Source: Kistimonas sp964291505
GTDB lineage: Bacteria > Pseudomonadota > Gammaproteobacteria > Pseudomonadales > Endozoicomonadaceae
Length of the DNA: 64,000 bases
Direction of reading: 5' to 3'
Assembly: GCA_964291505.2 (NCBI GenBank)
Contig: OZ220199.1
Coordinates: forward strand, 124,001 to 188,000
A model generated the notes under the pieces. It saw only the letters and a list, made by a program, of their open reading frames with translations, had not been told where the DNA came from and searched no databases. Of the stretch, positions 49,257-57,679 are shown in pieces (position 1 is the stretch's first letter; each line of letters begins with the position of its first letter). A program made the position numbers and the translations under genes.

Positions 49257-50485
49257 GGACGCCCTCCCAGCCCCATAGCCTGCCTCGCGAACCACCCTTT
49301 CAGCGGCCCACAAAGATCCAGCGCCACAAGCCCAACATTCCGTGCGCCCTGGAGCCATTTTCCGGACAATACGGACTGTTCGCTGAACAACTTGACCACA
49401 TAATCACTGAAATGAATGGTCTGGAATTGATCCTGTTTCTGTCGGGCCATATATGCCTGCAGTGTCGCCAGCTCGCCAATACCAGCGCCGCTCTTCAATG
49501 CACTGGTAATCGTCTCAGACAAGGCAATGGCATCGCGTAATGCCAGGTTGAAGCCCTGCCCCGCCACCGGGTGCAAACTATGGGCAGCGTTACCCAATAC
49601 CACGAGGCCCGGACGCACCTGCTCTGTTGCCAGCTTCAATGCCAACGGGTAACTGAAACGCTGCCCCACTTTACGAAAACGGCCTACCCGATACCCGAAA
49701 CGCTCCTGCAGTTCATTGAGAAAGTCATCATCAGTCAACTCAAGTCGTTCTCGAGCCAGTTCATCCGACATTGTCCAAACCAGCGCACACCGCCCCTCTG
49801 GCAGAGGAAGTAATGCCATCGGCCCTTCGTCCGTAAAACGCTCGTAAGCGATCTGGGCGTGGTGTTGGTCCGGGGTGATACTCGTGATAATAGCGGTCTG
49901 ATGATAGTGGCTGACGGACTGTTCCAACCCCATATCACGGGCCAGTGAGGAACGCCCACCATCGGCCAGCACAATCAGCGTTGCGGATACAGAATACGTT
50001 TTCCCATCGCGATTCACTTCGAGCGTCGCACCCTCTGGTGTTGGCTGCAGATGACGCACCTCAGCAGGACAGAGGAATTCAATTCCCTCTGTTTTCTGTA
50101 TCTGCTCCAGCAACACTGTGCCGAGCCACTGGTTATCCACTACATAACCGAGCGCAGGCACTTCATAATCTTCTGCATTCAGCCGAGTCATACCAAAGTG
50201 ACCACGGTCAGACACATGAATATGGCGAATCGGCTCCACACGCTCAGCCAATGATGGCCAGATCCCCATGGCATCATAAATTTCCCGGGTTCCCCAGGAC
50301 AGTGCCGAAGAGCGACCATCATAACTGGGCTGATAATCCCGCTGCTCTGGACGTAATGGCACCGCTTCAAACACGGCAATCCGGAAATCCGGGTTAGGCA
50401 CCGACTGTCGGAGCGACAGGGCCAGGCTGGCGCCAACCATGCCGCCTCCGATAATCACCACATCATAATGTGTACTGCTATCCAT
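49253..50485 (-). CDS. ubiH: 2-octaprenyl-6-methoxyphenol hydroxylase
   Basis: UbiH hydroxylates the ubiquinone precursor ring. The protein of about 410 residues has the FAD motif VVIIGGGMVGASLALSL, the ADGGRSSLARDMG motif and GNAAHSLHPVAGQGFNLALRD. The ATG at 50485 (MDSSTHYDVVIIGGG) is the family-typical start; the in-frame TTG at 50521 is unlikely. It is 50 bp after pepP and overlaps ubiI, so the three genes form an operon. Confidence 0.92.
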   Translation of the reverse strand: MDSSTHYDVVIIGGGMVGASLALSLRQSVPNPDFRIAVFEAVPLRPEQRDYQPSYDGRSSALSWGTREIYDAMGIWPSLAERVEPIRHIHVSDRGHFGMTRLNAEDYEVPALGYVVDNQWLGTVLLEQIQKTEGIEFLCPAEVRHLQPTPEGATLEVNRDGKTYSVSATLIVLADGGRSSLARDMGLEQSVSHYHQTAIITSITPDQHHAQIAYERFTDEGPMALLPLPEGRCALVWTMSDELARERLELTDDDFLNELQERFGYRVGRFRKVGQRFSYPLALKLATEQVRPGLVVLGNAAHSLHPVAGQGFNLALRDAIALSETITSALKSGAGIGELATLQAYMARQKQDQFQTIHFSDYVVKLFSEQSVLSGKWLQGARNVGLVALDLCGPLKGWFARQAMGLGGRP

Positions 50486-50534
50486 GGTTATCTCTGAACT
50501 GATTGGATATGTTTTGGCCAATGGGCTTGAGGTA

Positions 50535-51863
50535 TCAGGACCAATCCTGCCCTTTCATCAGGGCCTCAATAGCATCAGGATCCTTTTCGGCAGCGGATGT
50601 AAGGATCTCACAGCCTTCCGCAGTTACCAGAACATTGTCTTCAATACGGATGCCGATACCACGCCATTTTTCCTCAACGTCAGTGTTATCCGGCGCGATA
50701 TAGAGACCCGGCTCAACCGTCAGCACCATACCCGGCTCAAACTTGCGCCACTCCCCGTCGACCTTGTGATTGCCAACATCATGGACATCCATACCCAGCC
50801 AATGCCCCGTACCGTGCATATAAAATGGTCGATAAGCTTCATCCTTGATCAGCTGATCCACATCGCCTGACAGTATGCCCAGATCAACCAATCCTTCTGT
50901 CAGTGTACGAACCGCTGCATCATGGAATGCCGTCCAGGGATTACCCGGTCGAATGGTCGCAATCGCCTGTTCCTGAGCTTTCAGCACCAGTTTATACAGC
51001 GCCCGCTGCTCCGTTGAAAAAACGCCATTAACCGGAAACGTCCGGGTAATATCAGCGGCATAATTGTCGAGTTCACAGCCAGCATCAATCAGTACCAGGT
51101 CACCGGCACACATCTGCCGGTCATTCTCGGTGTAGTGGAGGATGCAGGCATTCTCACCACTGCCAACGATCGAATTGTACGCCGGCACACAGGCGCCATG
51201 ATGAATAAATTCGTGCTGTAGCTCGGCTTCCAGCTGGTATTCATACAATCCCGGACGACACATCGTCATAGCCCGCCGATGAGCGCCGGCACTGATAGCG
51301 CAGGCCTCACGCATGATTTCGAGCTCTGCGTCTGACTTGAACAGGCGCATTTCATGCACCAACACATCCAGACCAGACACCACAGACGGTGCAACGGCAC
51401 CACGCCGTTCTCGGGCTTTTAGATTATTGATCCAGCCATTGAGCCGACCATCAAATTCCGGCAACACACCCAGCGTGTAGTGGATTGCCTGTCGGCCATC
51501 CAGCAAGCCGGGCATTACCTGATCCAGCTCACCAAAGGAAAACGCCTGATCCATACCATACTGCCGGACAGCGCCTTCCTGCCCGGCCCTTCGACCATGC
51601 CAGGTTTCCATCAGGGGATCACGATCACGACAAAAGAGAATACTCTCACCGCCTTCACGTCCAGGTATCAGCACCAATACTGCTTCCGGCTCATTAAATC
51701 CGGTCAGGTAATAGAAATCGCTGTCTTGCCGGTACAGATACTCGGAGTCACGGTTACGGATCTTCTCCGACGCGGCCGGCAGTATTGCAACACCGTCATT
51801 GCCAATGGCCTGCATCAGCTGTTGGCGTCGCTTGCCGTATTCTGTCATCGCCAATTTTTTCAT
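50535..51863 (-). CDS. pepP: Xaa-Pro aminopeptidase
   Basis: PepP removes the N-terminal residue from peptides with proline in second place. The 442 residues match the family. The dimetal site is clear: Asp in LIDAGCELDNYAADITRTFP, His in HGTGHWLGMDVHDVG, Glu in LTVEPGLYI and Glu in GIRIEDNVLV. The ATG at 51863 follows AGGA. It heads the pepP-ubiH-ubiI operon, as in many gammaproteobacteria. Confidence 0.96.
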   Translation of the reverse strand: MKKLAMTEYGKRRQQLMQAIGNDGVAILPAASEKIRNRDSEYLYRQDSDFYYLTGFNEPEAVLVLIPGREGGESILFCRDRDPLMETWHGRRAGQEGAVRQYGMDQAFSFGELDQVMPGLLDGRQAIHYTLGVLPEFDGRLNGWINNLKARERRGAVAPSVVSGLDVLVHEMRLFKSDAELEIMREACAISAGAHRRAMTMCRPGLYEYQLEAELQHEFIHHGACVPAYNSIVGSGENACILHYTENDRQMCAGDLVLIDAGCELDNYAADITRTFPVNGVFSTEQRALYKLVLKAQEQAIATIRPGNPWTAFHDAAVRTLTEGLVDLGILSGDVDQLIKDEAYRPFYMHGTGHWLGMDVHDVGNHKVDGEWRKFEPGMVLTVEPGLYIAPDNTDVEEKWRGIGIRIEDNVLVTAEGCEILTSAAEKDPDAIEALMKGQDWS

Positions 51864-51925
51864 GGTGTCCTGATCCGGTTTATGCTCTGAGAATTGTCAG
51901 CGTCCTGTGCCTGCTGGCAGCTGTA

Positions 51926-52507
51926 TCAGTGAAGTGAACCGGTGGTTGCACTCGCTTCAGCTTCACTGCATTCGCCAAACAGCATCAATGTCGCCATGCG
52001 CAGGTATTCACTGACTTCCAGAAAATCTTTTTCTGACGACTCGGAGTCCTCCAGGTCATCAAACTGCACTTGGGCGATACTGGCAAAATCAGCCAGAATA
52101 CTGGCCGCTTCTTCTGACAAATCATCCTGGCTGCGACCACTCAGGCCGTAACCGCTGAGGAATCCCTGACACCACTGACCCAGCGCCTGGGTACGCTGTT
52201 CAAGGGCTTCATCGTCATCGGGCAGCAGGGGCTGAAAGGAGTAGTCTTCGGACTGCAACTGAGCCAGAGTCTCATCATACAGCTGTATCAGAACCGTCTT
52301 TGCCACAGTGTCCAGCGCCTGACTGACAGCCATATGCTCGGCAGCCGTGGACAACCAGGCACCATGGGCCGGACGCTGTCCTGCGCAATATTGTCCGCAG
52401 AGCAAACCGTGCAGTTCCGAGGGCGACTGATAAGATTGCAATTCAAGGAACAGGTTGCTCAGCCGATCAAAACTGACCGGCGCCAGACCTGAAGCATCAG
52501 TAGTCAT
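51926..52507 (-). CDS. ygfB: YgfB (UPF0149/YecA) family protein
   Basis: This 193-residue acidic, helical protein shows the UPF0149 pattern: SPSELHGLLCGQYCAG near the start, WCQGFLSGYGL in the middle and EVSEYLRMATLMLFGE near the end. Its biochemical role is not well settled. The position upstream of pepP (62 bp) and divergent from zapA is the conserved gammaproteobacterial order, which supports the call. Confidence 0.92.
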   Translation of the reverse strand: MTTDASGLAPVSFDRLSNLFLELQSYQSPSELHGLLCGQYCAGQRPAHGAWLSTAAEHMAVSQALDTVAKTVLIQLYDETLAQLQSEDYSFQPLLPDDDEALEQRTQALGQWCQGFLSGYGLSGRSQDDLSEEAASILADFASIAQVQFDDLEDSESSEKDFLEVSEYLRMATLMLFGECSEAEASATTGSLH

Positions 52508-52691
52508 GGGAGAATATCCGCCAATTCAAGATTGCCCCGAGTGTACCGCAAGGCGTCTGGGGGAGCGAGATTCATCCGGCAGAAAAAATAATGGTCAATT
52601 TGACCGGAATCAGGGCGACGATCTCTTGTTACCGTCAACACCAAAAGGATATAGTAAAACATTGATAATCCAAAGATTGTCTGACGGCCAC

Positions 52692-52901
52692 ATGGAACCC
52701 AAAGAACTGTCGATGTTGAGCAGAAAAGTCGATGAACTCATCGTACTCTGCAATCACCTGCGTCAGGAAAACCGTATCCTGCGAGCCGGCGAGCACGCCT
52801 GGAAGCAGGAACGCGCACAACTGATTGAAAGAAACGAGATGGCACGAACCAAAGTCGAAGCAATGATCGGCCGGTTACGGGCGCTTGAGCAGGAAACATG
52901 A
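52692..52901 (+). CDS. TIGR02449 family small coiled-coil protein (ZapB-like)
   Basis: This 69-residue protein consists of a continuous coiled coil (MLSRKVDELIVLCNHLRQEN, then RNEMARTKVEAMIGRLRALEQE). Its size and position just before zapA match the TIGR02449 family, similar in length and style to the cell-division protein ZapB. The stop lies one base before the zapA ATG, so the two are probably co-translated. The start is the ATG at 52692; a later ATG at LSRK is possible. Confidence 0.85.
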   Translation: MEPKELSMLSRKVDELIVLCNHLRQENRILRAGEHAWKQERAQLIERNEMARTKVEAMIGRLRALEQET

Positions 52902-52902
52902 T

Positions 52903-53217
52903 ATGAGCAATGAACAGCTCACCACCACGGTCAACATCCTGGACAAGGATTACCGGATCAGCTGTCCACCGGAAGAGCAGGAAGCCCTGAGTTCTGCGGC
53001 CCGCTACCTCGACAGCAAGATGCGCGAAATCCGGGCCTCCGGTAAGGTTATCGGCCTTGAGCGTATTGCCGTCATGGCCGCCCTGAACATTGCCCATGAC
53101 ATGCTCATCGCCAGCCGGGAAGCCAACGCAATTAAGGAAGATACCCAGCGGCACATCCAGATCCTGGTTGAACGGCTGGACGACGCCCTGCACGAGCATA
53201 ACCAGCTCGAACTCTGA
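52903..53217 (+). CDS. zapA: Cell division protein ZapA
   Basis: ZapA binds FtsZ and stabilises the division ring. The 104 residues contain the N-terminal VNILDKDYRISCPPEE beta segment, the LDSKMREIRASGKVIG linker and the long C-terminal helix with RIAVMAALNIAHDML. An AGGA site precedes the ATG. Its position between the TIGR02449 gene and 6S RNA is the canonical order. Confidence 0.95.
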   Translation: MSNEQLTTTVNILDKDYRISCPPEEQEALSSAARYLDSKMREIRASGKVIGLERIAVMAALNIAHDMLIASREANAIKEDTQRHIQILVERLDDALHEHNQLEL

Positions 53218-53265
53218 TTGCGATTCGAACTAATAAAGGGCTGGTAACTCCCGCCCGCCTGCCGA

Positions 53266-53271
53266 TATAAT
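53266..53271 (+). promoter_or_regulatory. -10 box of the 6S RNA gene
   Basis: A consensus TATAAT lies about 8 bases before the predicted 5' end of 6S RNA. The -35 region is poor (near GGTAAC). Confidence 0.6.
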
Positions 53272-53278
53272 CCTTCAC

Positions 53279-53462
53279 AAGACTCCCTGGTCTGATCGCC
53301 AGTCATGAACTGTCCCTGAGGCGATAAATACCATCCTGGGGGCTCCTCGTGGATACCAGCGTGCAGGTTCACCTTGCAGTGAAAAGCCCAACGTATCTCA
53401 GCAGCCTCCACCTTGAAGCATGGCTTCAAGGGCTATACTGACAGCGTCAGCACCGGGGAGCC
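53279..53462 (+). ncRNA. ssrS: 6S RNA
   Basis: 6S RNA binds the sigma-70 RNA polymerase and mimics an open promoter, lowering transcription in stationary phase. The call rests on position between zapA and ygfA, a consensus -10 box just upstream, and complementary ends (GACTCCCTGGTCTG with CAGCACCGGGGAGCC). It also has typical internal sequence: CAGTCATGAACTGTCCCTGAG near the 5' side and CACCTTGAAGCATGGCTTCAAGGG near the 3' side, the latter close to the E. coli form. The length of about 184 nt is right. The exact ends are estimates. Confidence 0.85.
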
Positions 53463-53532
53463 TTGTTTTACTGGCACGACCTTTCTTATCGACATCAATC
53501 ACTGCACATCACAACGGATTGCCAACCAGGGA

Positions 53533-54141
53533 ATGACGCCACAACAGCAGTTGCTCCAGAAAAAACAGCTCAGGCAAATTCTGCGGGAACGGCGCCGTCG
53601 ACTGTCCGTTTCAGAACAACACCAAGCCAGTCATCGCCTGAAAAAAATCCTGTGTCGACAGAGCTGCTACCTGAAAAGTCAGCGTATTGCAGTCTACCTG
53701 ACCAACGATGGCGAGATTGACCCAAAAGAAATTGCCCAGAAAGCATGCCAGCAGGGCAAGCAGTGCTTTCTTCCAGTCCTGAACCCACTGAAACCGGGCT
53801 GGCTGCAGTTTTTACCCTGGACGCCCACCACCCGCATGAAAAAAAACCGGTTCGGTATTCCAGAACCTGATGCGCGTTTCTATCAGCCCGTACCTGTCTG
53901 GTCACTGGATCTCGTCTTGTTACCATTGACCGGATTCGACCGAAAAGGTCATCGCATGGGTATGGGAGGCGGCTTCTATGACAGAACCTTTGCCTTCATC
54001 AATACACCAGGCTGTATCAGGGCTCCACAACTGATCGGACTTGCCCATGAATGCCAGCGGGTTGATCACCTGCCAATTAACAGCTGGGATATACCCCTCT
54101 CTGGCATTGCAAGCGACAGGCAGTTTTATACCACCCGCTGA
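53533..54141 (+). CDS. ygfA: 5-formyltetrahydrofolate cyclo-ligase
   Basis: This enzyme converts 5-formyltetrahydrofolate to 5,10-methenyltetrahydrofolate using ATP. The 202 residues match the family. The N-terminal basic helix (KKQLRQILRERRRRLS), the VYLTNDGEIDP segment, NRFGIPEP and the phosphate-binding MGMGGGFYDR motif are all visible. The ATG at 53533 starts the family homology; the frame is open further upstream only because it runs through the 6S RNA gene. The 6S-ygfA pair is often co-transcribed in gammaproteobacteria. Confidence 0.93.
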   Translation: MTPQQQLLQKKQLRQILRERRRRLSVSEQHQASHRLKKILCRQSCYLKSQRIAVYLTNDGEIDPKEIAQKACQQGKQCFLPVLNPLKPGWLQFLPWTPTTRMKKNRFGIPEPDARFYQPVPVWSLDLVLLPLTGFDRKGHRMGMGGGFYDRTFAFINTPGCIRAPQLIGLAHECQRVDHLPINSWDIPLSGIASDRQFYTTR

Positions 54142-54144
54142 ATA

Positions 54145-54246
54145 TCAAATCAGCATCTGTGCGGTGGCCGTGGTGACCACACCAATGGCAAACAGAAAAA
54201 TAATCGCTGCAACAGGGTCAAGTTTACGCCATGGAAACATGTTCAT
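54145..54246 (-). CDS. Small single-span membrane protein (33 aa)
   Basis: This short frame begins MNMFPWRKLDPVAAII and continues as one hydrophobic helix (FLFAIGVVTTATAQMLI). The positive charges lie before the helix, so the N-terminus would stay inside. AAGAG lies a few bases before the ATG. The stop is four bases from the convergent ygfA stop, a compact arrangement. I do not recognise the family. The call rests on a plausible membrane segment and ribosome site. Confidence 0.5.
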   Translation of the reverse strand: MNMFPWRKLDPVAAIIFLFAIGVVTTATAQMLI

Positions 54247-54524
54247 ATCACTCTTGAATGACAGGCCAACTTCAATTCAGCATCGGATACGCACGAATAA
54301 AGCCATCCACTTAAACAGTGCAGATCATAGATAGACATTGCAATGCATACTGTGACTTGCTGCAAGGTTTGCCCAATTCAAAGTAGCAAGTGGATAATAG
54401 TTTTGCTCATTCTCTCGCAGTAACATTTTCTGTTATTAGCAGAAACGCAATTCCGTTCTAACATGCTCTGTGAACAGACTACATAAAGGCTGTATTTTCT
54501 CCCCATTTTTTTCAGGACTCAGTC

Positions 54525-54875
54525 ATGTCAAAAACAATTGCCCTTTTAGCTATTACCATCGTAATCAGCCTGACCGGATTTCAGATTAGCCACGCACAGG
54601 AACGATCGGGCACCACCGAAACCTATACCGAGCAAATGGCAGGAGGCTGGTCACCCGTCAGCATTGACGAGCAGGTAATGAATGCCGCCTATTTTGCCGC
54701 CAGTGCCATTCATGATGGTGAACTGCAAAATGTGCTTTCAGCCAAACAGCAGGTGGTTGCCGGCATGAACTACGCCATGGTGCTGGAAATGGATAACGGC
54801 CACCAATGGGAGGCCATTGTCTATCAAAACCTCGACAACGTTTACAGCCTTACCAGTAAAAAACGCCTGCATTAA
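54525..54875 (+). CDS. Periplasmic cystatin-like protein
   Basis: This is a 116-residue exported protein with a signal peptide (ALLAITIVISLTGFQISHA). The mature part fits a single cystatin domain: an early glycine pair (AGGWSPVS), a helix (DEQVMNAAYFAASAIHD), and the inhibitory first loop QQVVAGMNY, matching QxVxG. It then has the strand YAMVLEMDNGHQWEAIVYQNL. Cystatins block papain-type cysteine proteases. An AGGA site precedes the ATG. The gene stands alone. The target, self or host protease, cannot be told from the sequence. Confidence 0.78.
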   Translation: MSKTIALLAITIVISLTGFQISHAQERSGTTETYTEQMAGGWSPVSIDEQVMNAAYFAASAIHDGELQNVLSAKQQVVAGMNYAMVLEMDNGHQWEAIVYQNLDNVYSLTSKKRLH

Positions 54876-55067
54876 TTCACTGGCCGTTAAATTGCATTTT
54901 GGTGGTAGTGATAAGGCTACCACCAACACAACTATGCTGATTACCGCCCATCAGAAAACTGAAAAATAAAAACGCACTGTCTGCACAGTTTCCTAAGCTT
55001 TTCGTAGTTTTATATCCCCCATCATAACGACAGCTATCAGCTTCGGATACCGTGGAAATCCTGACAA

Positions 55068-56327
55068 ATGCTCAATAAATTAATTCTGGTCACCTGCCTT
55101 GGCGCCATGCTGGAATATTTCGATTTCACCCTGGTGCTGCTGTTTGCCAACGACCTAGCCAAACTCTTTTTACCGGTAGCAGATCAGTCAGGCTTTCTCT
55201 GGATTATTGCCATACACACAGCCGGCTATTTTATTCGCCCATTGGGTGGCATTGCCTTCAGCCATTTTGGGGATCGAATCGGGCGCAAACGGTTATTTCG
55301 GATATCCATTCTGATCATGACCTTTGCCACACTGGGCATGGGTCTATTGCCGACCTACGCAACAATCGGCTATCTGGCCACCGCGCTCCTGATCATTCTA
55401 CGATCATTGCAGGGCATTTCAGTCGGAGGCGAATTTCCTGGCGCAGTCGTATTTGCAGCTGAGCACGTCCCTCCTCACCTCAAAGGTCTGATCACCTCTG
55501 CAATTGGCGCCTGTGGTCTACTGGGTGTCATGCTGGCTTCAACCATCGGCATGCTGACCCACTCATTACTGTCCGAAGAAGTACTGTACAACTGGGGATG
55601 GCGCCTCCCTTTTATCGCCGGAAGCATTCTGGGTGTCAGCGGCTACATTATGCGCCGAAGCCTGTCCGAAACGCCGCTATTTAGTCGACTCATTGCAGCA
55701 AAACAGGTGGTGAGCATCCCTCTGTTAACACTGTTTCAAACGCAGGGTAAAACACTGGCCATAGCCATGGGCATGAACATCGCCTCAGTCACCATGCTAT
55801 CGATGTATACCTTCATGGTACCTTATGCCACCCGACACTTGGGTATGAATCAAAGCACGGTATATGAAATTATGACTGCCACCCTGCTTATGACAGCGAT
55901 GCTGACATTGGTATTTGGCTGGCTATCCGATCGTGGCATTAACCGACGTTTGGCTCTTCTTATCAGCAATATTCTTTACCTGCTCGTCGCCTGGCCCGTA
56001 TTCCTCCTATTATCAGATCACCAGTTATTCGCGGTTGGCCTGCTAACACTACTGCCGACGGCGCTCGCCTGTGGTAACGGTCTGGTGACGCTGGCCAACC
56101 TGTTCAACACCAATGTCCGCTATACAGGACTCGCCGTTTCCATGAACATAAGCATCAGCCTAATTGCCGGAAGTACACCGTATATTCTGGAAATACTCAG
56201 CGTTGATGGAAAACCCTTCGGTTTTCTGGTGATGATGTTAGTCAGTGCAGTGATTGGAATCATTGCCACCTGGCATCTACCAGAAACACGTGTGAATGAT
56301 TACCAACTACGAAAGCAAACGACATAA
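55068..56327 (+). CDS. MFS transporter, metabolite:H+ symporter (MHS/ProP-like) family
   Basis: This 419-residue membrane protein has about twelve helices. MHS-type signatures are visible: LEYFDFTLVLLFAN in helix 1, RPLGGIAFSHFGDRIGRKR between helices 2 and 3, and RSLQGISVGGEFPGA in helix 4. Members of this family (ProP, KgtP) import osmolytes or organic acids with protons. The substrate is not predictable. It is convergent with the secretion adaptor gene, 10 bp apart, so it is not part of that operon. Confidence 0.9.
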   Translation: MLNKLILVTCLGAMLEYFDFTLVLLFANDLAKLFLPVADQSGFLWIIAIHTAGYFIRPLGGIAFSHFGDRIGRKRLFRISILIMTFATLGMGLLPTYATIGYLATALLIILRSLQGISVGGEFPGAVVFAAEHVPPHLKGLITSAIGACGLLGVMLASTIGMLTHSLLSEEVLYNWGWRLPFIAGSILGVSGYIMRRSLSETPLFSRLIAAKQVVSIPLLTLFQTQGKTLAIAMGMNIASVTMLSMYTFMVPYATRHLGMNQSTVYEIMTATLLMTAMLTLVFGWLSDRGINRRLALLISNILYLLVAWPVFLLLSDHQLFAVGLLTLLPTALACGNGLVTLANLFNTNVRYTGLAVSMNISISLIAGSTPYILEILSVDGKPFGFLVMMLVSAVIGIIATWHLPETRVNDYQLRKQTT

Positions 56328-56337
56328 ACAGTGTCAT

Positions 56338-57678
56338 TTAACGTTCAGTGAACGCCAGTTGCTTAGCCCGTAATACCGGTTTAAGGAGGTAAGTGATTAA
56401 CGTTTTCTTGCCGGTCAGAATATCCACATTGGCCACCATACCTGGAATCAATGGCTTGTGATTATCGGCATCCCCCAGAAAATTCTGATCGGTTCTTATG
56501 CGTGCCAAATAATAATGTTCATTGTTTTCATCAATAATGGTATCCGCACTCAGATGCGTCAGAACACCAGCAATTCCTCCGTGAACAGTAAAATCGTAAG
56601 CAGTAAAACGAATGCTTGCCTTCTGCCCCGGATGCAGGAATGCAATATCCTGAGGCCTAATTTTGACTTCGACTTCAAGCGTGTCATCAACCGGAATCAG
56701 CTCCATCATTTTCATACCGGGTTGAACAACACCACCTTCTGTATTGACTTGTATTTGCTTCACCACGCCTTTCATCGGTGCGCGTACCTGGGTGCGATCA
56801 ACCTGGTCGCTGGTCGCTGTTTCCTTGGCTGATAACTCATGCAGCAGTGCGAGCGTTTCGTTCAGCTCTGTGCGAGCCTTATTCATAAAAACCAGTTCTG
56901 CTTCACGAATACGCTGCTGCGTTTCGGTCTGTTCGGCCAGAATACGGGCAAGATTTTCTTCAGCAATGCGCTGCTCTCCGCGCGTATCACTGACCTGCCG
57001 CTCCAGTCTCAGAACCTCAACCCGGGAGACTGCGCCCTCTATTGCCAGATCCTGAGACAGCCCCAGTTCTTCACCCAATAAAGCATGACGCTTCTCCAAC
57101 ATAGCAATTTCAGCACGAGTTTCCGCCTGTTGTTTTTCCTGCTGAATCAATTGTTGCTGATAAATACCAAGAGAACTGGCAAGCTCCTGACGTCTAAACT
57201 GGTACAGCTCCAGTTCGCTTTCCGCTAATTCAGGCACCAGCTCTTTTAACGACGCAGGCATAACAGGGTGCCCCCCTGCGACCTCTGCCTGCAGTCGGAC
57301 CTTACGCGCCATAAGCGCGTACTGGCTTGCTAACTGTCCCTGATGATTGGCAGCAAAACGGGTGTCATCCATCAGCATGAGCACCTGCCCCTGCTCAACC
57401 AGATCCCCCTCCTTCACCAGTATTTTCTCAACAATGCCGCCCTCCATATTCTGGACAGCCTGCACCTGACTGGACGGAATAACTTTACCTTCCCCACGGG
57501 TCACTTCATCCACTTCACACCAAGCGGCCCAGGCAATAAAAGAAACGATAAACAGCCCTATACTGATCAACAGCGGCCGACTGCCTCGGGTTATCAGCTG
57601 CACCTCAGCTTGACTGGGTTTCTGCCAATGCGACAGCTGCCTCTCACCAGTAGAATTCCCTGAAACCCATCGCTGCAT
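56338..57678 (-). CDS. Type I secretion periplasmic adaptor (HlyD family)
   Basis: This 446-residue membrane fusion protein links the inner-membrane ABC exporter to a TolC channel. It has one N-terminal membrane helix (LLISIGLFIVSFIAWAAW) and a biotinyl-lipoyl half-motif (GEGKVIPSSQVQAVQNMEGGIVEKI). A long coiled coil spans about residues 120-280. The second lipoyl half follows (RAPMKGVVKQIQVNTEGGVV), then a C-terminal beta domain with GMVANVDILTGKKT. It starts 1 bp after the ABC transporter gene. Confidence 0.93.
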   Translation of the reverse strand: MQRWVSGNSTGERQLSHWQKPSQAEVQLITRGSRPLLISIGLFIVSFIAWAAWCEVDEVTRGEGKVIPSSQVQAVQNMEGGIVEKILVKEGDLVEQGQVLMLMDDTRFAANHQGQLASQYALMARKVRLQAEVAGGHPVMPASLKELVPELAESELELYQFRRQELASSLGIYQQQLIQQEKQQAETRAEIAMLEKRHALLGEELGLSQDLAIEGAVSRVEVLRLERQVSDTRGEQRIAEENLARILAEQTETQQRIREAELVFMNKARTELNETLALLHELSAKETATSDQVDRTQVRAPMKGVVKQIQVNTEGGVVQPGMKMMELIPVDDTLEVEVKIRPQDIAFLHPGQKASIRFTAYDFTVHGGIAGVLTHLSADTIIDENNEHYYLARIRTDQNFLGDADNHKPLIPGMVANVDILTGKKTLITYLLKPVLRAKQLAFTER

Positions 57679-57679
57679 A

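Noticed and set aside
53413..53532. N-terminal extension of ygfA
   Set aside because: The extra codons lie in the 6S RNA gene and the gap after it, and lack homology to the enzyme.
54041..54334. 97-codon plus-strand frame overlapping the end of ygfA
   Set aside because: No ribosome site, odd composition, and it overlaps both ygfA and the better-supported small minus-strand gene.
54901..54924. GGTGGTAG / CTACCACC hairpin after the cystatin gene
   Set aside because: A good stem, but no T-run follows on the plus strand; too weak to call a terminator.
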